The notes beneath the pieces were generated by a model. It was not told the origin of the DNA, did no database searches, and saw nothing but the letters and a program-made list of their open reading frames with translations. A DNA stretch of 64,000 bases from Meandrina meandrites (lineage: Eukaryota > Cnidaria > Anthozoa > Scleractinia > Meandrinidae): the NCBI GenBank assembly GCA_963693305.1, contig OY855903.1:38154251-38218250 (forward strand), read 5' to 3'. Numbering within the stretch: the first letter of the stretch is position 1; each line of letters opens with the position of its first letter. Shown here piece by piece: positions 55,801 through 64,000 of the stretch. The translations under genes were made by a program, and so were the position numbers.

Positions 55801-56575
55801 TTGTAACAGCACATTATACTTAAACATTAACATTAAACGTCAAGTTTTTGAAATCAAAGTTTTTCCCGACATGCGTTGTCTTGTTATGTTTGTTAGTGTG
55901 TTTATTATTTCTACAAATTTGTTCAAATTTATTTGTCGATGTGTTCGGTTTTACAAGTAGGTTCTTTTTGCATAATTCATTTTCCGAGTTTCAGTTATTT
56001 AGCAAAAGAAAAGAGTTCATGTTTAACCACCCGGTTATAAGCTGCTAAGCTTCTTGTTCAGTTTGCGCTTGATTTCGCCAGAGCGTGAAGTTTTATACTA
56101 CTTAATTAAAATTCGATAAATGTCCTGATCTAAGTGTTGGAGTTATGACAGTTATCACTTGTCACGACCCGCTACTCTTTTGGGGGAGCTTAAAAAAAAA
56201 CAAAGGAAAAGTGGTCGCCATCGCTTGTGGACGCAGTAGCTTACGAGAGCCTTTAATTAGACTGACAGGGAAAAAAAAGCAAAACGTCAGCGATTCAAGG
56301 CGAACATCAGTGGAAGGGACCTCAGTGGACATGTCAGAGGCGATACATGCAAAGGATGTCACCTATGCAACTCCTGAGCCGTAAATCCCGCTGCATACTA
56401 ATAAGAATAAGACAACCTAGATTTTTTTTAATACTGGGAGCAAATGTAATCCCGTGGGAATTTCGTGCTGAAAGCAAGCCACCAGTCTAAAAGTGTTTAT
56501 TTCGGTCTAGTAAACATGAAAAGTTTTGGTGGCAACTCTGCAACTTGCTAGGACGGGTTTTAAGGGGGGGTTGAA
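55801..56575. other. No recognised feature
   Basis: Short frames only (for example 56145-56384, basic and Ser-rich); none recognised. Confidence 0.35.
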
Positions 56576-56579
56576 AATT

Positions 56580-56960
56580 GGACGTATATGAGCCAACATG
56601 AAAATGAGGCTGGTACATTAAATTCTTTATAACCACATCAATTACCATCGGTTAACCACCAAACTTAGCAGATATTCGTAAGTTGATTAATTTAAGTGGC
56701 AACTGCCGATTATGAGATCGTCACGTGACCATTTAACATGAAAACGAGGCTGGAAAAGAATATTACATATTACTATATTTAATGTTAGCAAAAGCTTGTA
56801 AAACTTACTCAAAATTGGCAGAAATACTCAATTTCATCATTTAGTGACAGCTGCTGATTATGAGGTAGTCACGTGACCTAGCATGAAAGCGAGGCTGGGT
56901 CAGAAAAATGCATGTAACCTTTTTTAAATGTTCACAATAGCTTCTCAAAGTTTCTCAACA
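56580..56960. repeat. Diverged tandem repeat, about 142 bp, three units
   Basis: AACATGAAAATGAGGCTGG (56597), AACATGAAAACGAGGCTGG (56737) and AGCATGAAAGCGAGGCTGG (56880) are each preceded, in the last two, by GATTATGAGNTNGTCACGTGACC. The E-box palindrome TCACGTGA is kept. Confidence 0.75.
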
Positions 56961-57189
56961 TTAATCCTTCTTTAGACTATACTTAAAAGGGTTTCTAAAG
57001 AATGAGCCAGACCTACAGTTCATCGATTTACAACGAGAGTTTAATTTACATTTAACGACCGAAATAAACGCTTTGCTTGAGTCATTATCTGTGTGCGTGT
57101 TTTAGTTTCGCGGCTTGCAATGTTTATGCTCGGGGTCACTGAAGCGCAAATATTTTTCGATTATGAATAATAGTTCGCTCTGGTGATAG

Positions 57190-57600
57190 GTCTACTAATG
57201 AACAGATTCCCGCTGCATATTAACAACTGCCTTCCTTCATACTAATGAACAGATTCCCGCTGCATACTAATAGTCGCTTCTTCATATGATAATAAAACAA
57301 TTCTCTATTTTCCAATTGCCCATAATGCACTTTGTTTGCCCCCCCCCCCCCCCCCCCCACCCAATTTTGCATAAACTATTGTTTTGGGAATATGCAGTCC
57401 TCCCAAGGGAATTTGAAACAATAGTCTATGCAAAATCTGGGGAGGCAAACCAAGTGTATTATGGGCCATTGGAAAATAGAGAATTGTTTTATTATCGTAT
57501 GAAGAAGCGACTATTAGTATGCAGCGGGAATCTGTTCATTAGTATGAAGGAAGGCAGTTAATAACATGCAGCGAGAATTCGTTCATTAATATGAAGGAAT
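57190..57600. mobile_element. Long foldback element, about 175-bp arms
   Basis: TAATGAACAGATTCCCGCTG (twice on the left: 57197, 57242) is answered by CAGCGGGAATCTGTTCATTA and a diverged second copy on the right (57524, 57571). The arms continue through AATAGTCGCTTCTTCATATG, AACAATTCTCTATTTTCCAA and TGCATAAACTATTGTTT to their complements. A poly-C run of about 20 (57340-57359) interrupts the left arm and is only CCTCCCC-like in the right arm. No transposase. Termini made of tandem units are typical of Foldback elements. Confidence 0.9.
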
Positions 57601-58510
57601 AGAGTTATTAGTACGCAGCGGGCACCCCTTCATTGGTATGGAGGAAGGTAGGCTTTGGTAGATTATGCTAGCATAATTTTAAGCATAATTTAGCAAAACA
57701 AGCATAATCCTAGCTTTTATGCGTTGAAAACAAAAAAAAAACATCGTAGTTCTAGAATAATTCAGTTTGTATTTTATTTCTGTATTGTTTTTGGAAAATA
57801 CTAAGGTCTGTGCAAAGGTCCATGGTCAAATATGGTCCGGCAGACTCCAGGTCACCCTGTGCATATCTGAGACTCTCTTCAGGCCACCACGCTTATGGCT
57901 CGGCGGCTCGGCCCCTCAGGCCTCAGTCAAAGATGGCGTGGGCCTCGAGTACATCCACTTCTAGTCCTTCCAGCCCTTTCAGCACTTCCAGATTAAAATA
58001 GGGCTTATAGAGCAGCCGATCTCTCTCAATAAAACCTCATGAATGCAATATACACATATTATATGTACATTTTATTTACTTGATAAAACTGTCTTGTTTC
58101 TGTTGTTTACCCCGCCCACGACGATATCGATCAGATGTTCTTGTATATGTCATGAAGGCTTTACAAAGATAGAGCCACGCTAATACACGAGCTGATATGT
58201 ACTGCATCCATCAATGCTTCAATGGATAATGTCCTGTATGACAGGCAAATGTATGGAGGGGTGTTAATAATCAACACTAAATTGAGAAGTTTTGACAAAA
58301 AGGCTTTACAGTATTTACTCCGCAAGTAGTGTTTTGCAAGTTCCAGTGATTGTGTAATATCAAATTACTCATCTCATGATGACTGGAATATGGGCAACAC
58401 GTTGGGATCATGATTCATTTCACTTCTTTTGTAGAAGAATTTGCTAATGTAAGATTATTGAATGGTGAAGTCTTCGTCTTGTAAATCTGTAACAGTGTTT
58501 AGATGATATA
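57601..58510. other. No gene recognised; GCATAAT repeats
   Basis: GATTATGCTAGCATAATTTT and AGCATAATTTAGCAAAACAAG near 57660-57712 are short interspersed palindromic motifs. The overlapping frames at 57767-58001 (GC-rich) are not recognised. Confidence 0.4.
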
Positions 58511-58645
58511 TAGGGGTGGGATATCGAGGCGTGGTGGCCTAATGGTCAGTACGCTGGACTCCGGATCAAGGTGTCCGGAGTCAGTGTGTTTTGTTCTTTG
58601 GAAAGACACTTTACTCTCACAGTGCCTCTGTAATGCTTGTCGAAG
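58511..58645 (+). mobile_element. SINE head with 5' extension, copy 2
   Basis: TAGGGGTGGGATATCGA precedes GGCGTGGTGGCCTAATGGTC (A box TGGCCTAATGG), CTGGACTCCGGATCAAG, then a shortened B-box region, GACACTTTACTCTCACAGTG and CCTCTGTAATGC. Longer than the 39022 copy. The tail is missing. Confidence 0.75.
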
Positions 58646-59470
58646 AACGTTTATTTAACTGACTGTGTGCGAAGGCAAATTTTAATAACATGCTAAGAAC
58701 ACACCCAACATTAAACTGAGAAGTAAAGCATTTTTAATTAGTTCTACATCGAGCTAAAATTAACTAGTAACAACGTGAATATCTATCGAATGAAATTTTC
58801 TGAAAGAAAAATGAAAACAAAAAAAACAAATAGGAATTAATTAGCCTAATCATCGTAGCTGAATAAATTTACAGGAAACTTACGACTTTATATCTGTACA
58901 GATCTCAATCGTGTTATTAGATAAGTCGATTAACGTGTATTTTGAGGAGTGTGAGGCGGTTTCTTCGGACGAATTTTTTAACAAATCGTTTGTAATAAAG
59001 ACTACAGACTGGTAGTCGAAAGCTCGTTTTTAAACAAAATTTTTAACCAGAGATTGCTTTTCCATTTTTAATAATGTCTTACCTTGGTTACTCATCTATT
59101 TTTAATTAATTCCATTTGCCTTTTTCCATTTTGCTTTTTCAACGACAACAGCGTTATTGCAATCAGGTTTATATCAAATAGCTTAATGATACCGCGCACA
59201 ATAATGATCTTCTCCAGGTTTTTTGATATCAGTTCTCTTAAATACTATATCACGTAAGAACATGTCTAAGAACGTTTTAGGCTCAAAATATGACAAAGAA
59301 ATCCATTTGGTTCAGCCTCGGCCGCAAAAACATGGCTATATATGTGTAACTTCAAACATAAAAAAGGTAATTATTTTTCGTCGACGTGTTCATTTATTTA
59401 CAATTTTAGACATAACAACATTTGAAATTCACAAAGCTAAATAGTAGAAGTCAATAGAGCTTCATACTAT
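58646..59470. other. No recognised feature
   Basis: AT-rich, no gene. A 73-codon frame at 59223-59444 is not recognised. Confidence 0.35.
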
Positions 59471-59475
59471 TCGCA

Positions 59476-59813
59476 TTACAAGTCATGAAGAGGAATAACT
59501 GCAACTTGTCTTTGTTGCTGAGGTCGTCTGCGAAAGAGAGCAAGTACAGCTGATCTGTATTCTGGCATGTAGATAGCGTATAATATAGGATTTACAAGCG
59601 AGTTTGCAAAAAATAAAACAAACAGAATACGATCCAACCAAACAAACATTACAATGGACATTGAAGTAAAAACGTCAATTGTCAAATCGAGAAAATTGCA
59701 TATAACAAGTGGTAGGTACAACAACAGAGATACGACAGTCACGAACAACAATGTCATGGTCAGTTTTCTTTCTCTACTGGCTGCACCATGGTGTTGAGGT
59801 TGCGCTCCACAAC
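59476..59813 (-). pseudogene. Truncated GPCR paralogue (helices 6-7 only)
   Basis: The sequence starts abruptly in the third inner loop (CGAQPQHHGAASRERKLTMT) and runs to RQVAVIPLHDL. It keeps LLLYLP (helix 6) and NPILY (helix 7). Helices 1-5 are absent: homology to 44801-45703 stops at CTCCACAAC (59805-59813) and the upstream 390 bp are unrelated, although the DNA farther upstream (60207-60530) again matches. The open frame runs upstream to 59847 by chance (MCDRGVVFIH). A fragment without five helices cannot be a normal receptor. C-terminal residues are nearly identical to copy 1 while the 34-residue stretch between helix 6 Pro and helix 7 Asn is strongly diverged. Confidence 0.88.
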
Positions 59814-60206
59814 TGCAATGAATGAATACGACACCCCTATCACACACTTGGTATCCGCCGTGTTCGCCCCCTATCGGATTCGACCCTTCGTGTTCGTTTG
59901 GTACAGAAGTTATTCGTTTTTGTTTAATTTATCTTGAAAGTTGTGGTAAATTTAAGCCCTGACATTGGTCGTTACGAGCGCTCGTTCGGGCAAACCGAAA
60001 ATCCTTAAAAACTCGAAAAAAAATAAATGGTCTGGTCAAGCGGATTGTGGGTTTAATATAAGTACATGAAAGTCTTGCAACACACAAGAAATAAGCGAAA
60101 TCTATTTTTTAAGCATGATAGACCAGACTGCTTTTACAGAGACCATCCCTTAAATTGTAATGGTTACCTTTAAACTTAAGCAAATAATAAATGAATAAGC
60201 ATTTAT
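59814..60206. other. Replacement segment in GPCR copy 2
   Basis: About 390 bp between the truncation point and the duplicated upstream DNA. It does not match the 745 bp at the equivalent place in copy 1 and carries no recognised element. Either an insertion with deletion, or remnants from a recombination. Confidence 0.5.
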
Positions 60207-60530
60207 ACAGAGAAAACTTAAAAGTTAATCATTTTACTTTTTCTTAACTTTTTTTATCATACTGGTCCATGTCTTTTCGTCGTTTCATCTTAAAATTTGA
60301 CACTATCTGGTGACTACCAGTGTAGTACAATAACAACAAAAACTCAACCAACCGAAGTACGCTGCCCAAGTCATCGTAAATCAGCTTTTTATCCAACTTT
60401 ATCAAACAGCACTGTTATTTCTATTTTCTCAAACAGGGTCTACGTGACTGAATTTGTGACTATTTACCGGCTGTGCTTAGCCTCCAAACGATGAACTTTC
60501 GGTGCAAAATGAAAGTCATCGGCATATCTT
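60207..60530. repeat. GPCR upstream segment, copy 2
   Basis: Counterpart of 45901-46224 (ACAGAGAAAACTTAAAAG, GACACTATCTGGTGAC, CAGGGTCTACGTGACTGAAT, GAAAGTCATCGGCATATC). Confidence 0.88.
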
Positions 60531-60593
60531 GTGGATTCGAAAATAAACACATATTCTGTGTATTTAATGATTACTCGACAGGAGACCTTCGGA

Positions 60594-61012
60594 AGAAATA
60601 AAAAGTAATTAAAAGTGCCAAAATATATTATTTTAAAGTTCTAAACGTTTCGGGCATGCCCTTCATCAGTGGAATTATGTCCATAATTCCACTGATGAAG
60701 AGCAATGCCCATCCTCGGAGACCCAGTGACTCTGAAGTTACTGTTCGCCGTTTGGGCAAAATAATACAAAGGATGTATTTTGCTCAATCAGGAGCCAACA
60801 TTCGCACAAAGGCTTGGAAATGGTCTGGAGAGACTCGTTTCCCAGGGGCTCTTTACTTTTATAGAAAACTTTTGCGCTACGATTTCTGCCCGGTTTACTT
60901 CGTTTCGCCCCGACTAACTGCCCCTGGGTCTCCGAGGATGGGCAATGCCCGAAACGTTTGGAACTTTAAAAGAATATTTTTTGGCACTTTTAATTACTTT
61001 TTATTTCTTTAA
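60594..61012. mobile_element. Foldback element with nested palindromes
   Basis: GAAATAAAAAGTAATTAAAA and TTTTAATTACTTTTTATTTC are the outer inverted ends; the arms reach AAACGTTTCGGGCATGCCC on both sides, about 67 bp with some mismatches. Inside the left arm lies a perfect 20-bp-arm palindrome (60661-60700, CTTCATCAGTGGAATTATG and complement). A second pair, CATCCTCGGAGACCCAG (60711) and CTGGGTCTCCGAGGATG (60923), pairs inside the first. The frame 60656-61012 is coded by the element. Confidence 0.88.
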
Positions 61013-63170
61013 AACTATCTATACAAGTGCCACGCAGCCCATGAATTGATTTCGCTCATTTTATTGACCTTCGGAAGACACCGTTATCTGAACTACTTTA
61101 GCATTTACGATGTTTATATATCTTTGTTCGAAACGTTCTTAACACAAACGAGGTTGCCGTCACATTTTACCCAGGAAAATTATTCATTCAAGCCTTTATT
61201 TATAACATTAAAGAACTGTTTAACCTCTTTGGTGAATTTTCTTGTTAAAGCACATACTGAAGCAATAGTGTGAAAAAAAACTATGCCAAAGAAGCAAACA
61301 CGTAGTTATTTATTCGCAAGACTTTTCTTAGATAGATTAAAACGTATCGAAGGGTAAATTTGTTAAACACAAATTCTAAATCGATGGACAGTCTCCCACA
61401 AAACACTTAGCGATCACTTCATGACATTTTCCTTGGTATTGAAATATTTTTGTTGAATTTTCATTTAGATGTTGTGTTTTTCTGAAACAACAATAATCGT
61501 AGCACACAACATGTAAAATTACACAGTTAACATCTCATCAACAAAAGAAACTTTTTCCCACCGCAACAGAACGTACCGCAGGTTGTTGAAATGTACACAA
61601 CTGCGGCGTCTGAATTTGCTGCGCAAAAACAACTGGTTTATTTGTTAATGTTTTAAGTGACTTTTCCTTTACTTATGATGCTTTCTGAAAGAGTGACTAT
61701 GGTAGCATTGGACATAAAAACATAGAATGGACAATGATTTCTCCAGAGGAGATAGTGATATTAATAAAAAAAATATTATCAGAAAAAAAGTGTAAAAAAT
61801 CTTCAGGTTACCTTGGTGAGTGGCCTCTTTAACTTGCTATGCAGATATTAAAATAATTATTGGCTTCTTATTGTTGTAGTTTCAATTTCAGCTGTTGGTA
61901 AACTTAACTCCACTGTAAAAGCAATGAATTGAAAATTGATTAAATGACTTTTTTCGTTTTTTCTTTTTCGTTTTTTCTTGCTGATCTAAGCACATTTGAA
62001 AAAAACCTTTTTTTCCCTAGAACATTGATGCTTATGAAAATTTCAGATAATACCTAGGAAAACAACACGCCCAAAGCAATAACAAAAATTCAACGCCGGC
62101 GAAATAAATAATTTCAGCTTCTTATTACTGAAAATGCTCGCTCTTCGAAAGCAGCAGTTAGCTTGGCGCCACTGACTTTCCCTGATTCACTATTTTGTTT
62201 CTCGGTACTGATTAGTTTACATTAATTGAGACCTACATCATAAAAATTGTATATCGAGAGAAGCAAGAGTTAAACTGACCTAAATTTAATTCTAATGTTT
62301 AATTTAACAAATAATTTAATTCTACAGCTCTTTAACACACAAAACCTTGTTTCAGCTGCCTCTCCATTTTCATATTAAAAAACTACATAAATATTTATTT
62401 GTCTAGCCAACGGGACAACAGAGACTCGAGATTATTTTCTTCCTGTTGGGTTTACGAATATTGCACTTTTTATAACGTAGTCAAATTGAATTTTTCGATT
62501 AACGTTAATGTATTAATTTCACGTCAAATAAAAAAATTAGCTGGATTTTAAGTAGTCGAACACACCTTTAATGTCTAAAAGTGGTTGTAATTTGTTAATG
62601 TGAGCTAAATTCGTGGAAGCGCTATCAACTACATACACCTTATTCAATGGTTTTACCTATAATACGCGCGGATATTTTGTGAGTTGGATTATTAGTCAAA
62701 GTTTGGGTGGTTCAGTCCGGCCATTTTGTTGCTCCGCTTTCCGTCCGTATTTTGCCCGGTTCTACAGTGTACGTGCGTATTTTGCGCGTTCTCGTGACCT
62801 AATATGGTAAAATGGCGCAATGGTGGAAAAATAAAGAACTGTAACACTTAAATTGACTTGGAACTGATCTCCTTCGGTGTTGAAATGTCCAGATGATTGC
62901 ATGTTATCTCAAATATTTCTATCAAAGAGCATTTGTTATATAGCATTGGACATTTTCTTCCCGAAAGGGAAAATACACCTGCAGAAAAATAATCAACTAA
63001 AAATATAAATTTAAAAAGTCTTCAACCAACCTTGTCCGGCGATAGGCTCGTGATGTGGTCTCAGTGTTGATGCAGAATAGTCGCACTGCAAATTAAAAAG
63101 CGATAATACTACAGCCTCTATTTCACAATAGTCTAAGAGCAAAGTTTCTTTTTCTTAGTTACTTGCGCTA
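61013..63170. other. No recognised feature
   Basis: AT-rich. TTTTTCGTTTTTTC is repeated near 61948-61978. At 62720-62800, CCGTCCGTATTTTGCCCGG and GTGCGTATTTTGCGCG are related short motifs. No gene is supported. Confidence 0.4.
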
Positions 63171-63174
63171 AGCT

Positions 63175-63305
63175 TCAGGGTCCCAAAGGGGTTTAGGGTT
63201 CCAGGGCTCCGGGCCTAAAAAAGCGGGGCTCCAGGGCTCCGAGGCCAAAACCTTGGGGCTCCAGTGCCCCATAGCGGATACTTAAAGGCACCGGGCTCCA
63301 CTGTC
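63175..63305. repeat. GGGGCTCCAGGGCTCCG tandem repeat
   Basis: GGTTCCAGGGCTCCGGGCC, GGGGCTCCAGGGCTCCGAGG and GGGGCTCCAGTGCCCC recur about every 36-38 bp, four or so units including the first GGGTCCCAAAGGGG. Confidence 0.75.
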
Positions 63306-64000
63306 GACTAGTAGACTGTAGTCCCAATTTTCACCCAAAATGAAATCAGGGAATTAATGGAATTTAAAATTCAACTGTTTTTCCATCTTTCTTTTGTCTT
63401 TCTTTACAAGGGTTAACCGTAAACGTAATTAATCTGATCAATGGCGCAAAAACAATGGTCACATGGCCATTCTTGCTGCCGTTTGCCGACTTTGCTCGTT
63501 GCCAGCAGCCTTACCCAAGGCTGAAATATCAGGCAAAGAAACCATTTTCTTGGATACTTGTGTTTTCAAAGGCGATAGATTTCAAGACACATCTATCTTT
63601 GACGTGTGAACTTATACAGATACATTTTAACACAGATACATTTTAACACACGCATTTCTCTTCCTGCCACCCACCAGGGGTCAGTAAAGCCTTCACCAAA
63701 GGCGAAGCACTTGGGTTGCTTCGAACGAACTCTTAAAAATCTACCACCCCTCAAAGTAATCAATCATGACACAACAGCGAATGTGATAAATTCTGGTGTA
63801 TTCCGCCGTACTTACAAAACCCGCAACTGAACAGGAAAAATGTAGGAAACCTGGGTAAAAACCAAAGCTCAAAACTCCGCCCTTCCTACGGGGCCAAAAA
63901 CAAAAAGACCTGCTAAACTACTGTATACTAGGCAACTAAGGGAATTAAGCAATCAATAAACTAAATAGCTCTCATAAAGTTGACAACGAAACGGACTAAA
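63306..64000. other. No recognised feature; one 18-bp duplication
   Basis: ACAGATACATTTTAACAC occurs twice in tandem at 63616-63651. No gene or other repeat is recognised. Confidence 0.45.

Noticed and set aside
60656..61012. 118-codon frame as a small gene
   Set aside because: It lies wholly within the nested foldback element and its ends are the inverted arms.

Overview
The window is eukaryotic and looks like a cnidarian, most likely a stony coral. There is no operon structure, reading frames are short and scattered, and the sequence is AT-rich and dominated by transposon debris. The one clear intact cellular gene is an intronless rhodopsin-class GPCR of the kind expanded in corals and anemones. 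The taxon is inferred from the gene and repeat types; no species-level marker is visible.

Layout. 0-11 kb: a Mutator-like transposase fragment, a diverged tandem repeat, a 1.77-kb terminal-inverted-repeat (TIR) element (2511-4278), a frameshifted zinc-finger gene (6760-7750) and a reverse transcriptase scrap with Penelope-like features. 11.6-16.9 kb: a Gypsy-type LTR retrotransposon bounded by LTRs of only 57 bp and a 5-bp target duplication. A 413-bp element sits in its gag and a 1.24-kb element in its pol. 17-25 kb: SINE pieces, TTCCGAAGAT-rich repeats and a 943-bp-offset direct duplication. 25.5-26.8 kb: a CpG-rich stretch with two long hairpins and paired CRE sites, possibly a promoter or CpG island. 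27-37 kb: dispersed repeats hosting several TIR and foldback elements, including a 4.5-kb element (31999-36473) with TTA target duplications and no recognisable transposase. 37-43 kb: a pair of direct repeats around a 5'-truncated LINE; one repeat copy carries a 483-bp hAT-like insertion.

44-61 kb is the most gene-like part. A 300-codon GPCR (44801-45703, minus) has a 40-bp minisatellite just beyond its stop. A second copy about 14.7 kb away (59476-59813, minus) is truncated to the last two transmembrane segments and keeps a copy of the upstream DNA. Between them lies a nearly intact PHD-endonuclease-RT LINE (51.3-55.1 kb, minus), broken only by two single-base length changes in homopolymers and ending in a long TTA tail.

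Most of the window records nested transposition. Target-site duplications, and coding frames that resume on each side of an insert, allow several insertions to be ordered. No new cellular system is evident. The strongest unusual observations are the micro-LTR retrotransposon, the mosaic divergence between the GPCR copies, the GTGACC-type TIR family and the orphan 4.5-kb TTA element.
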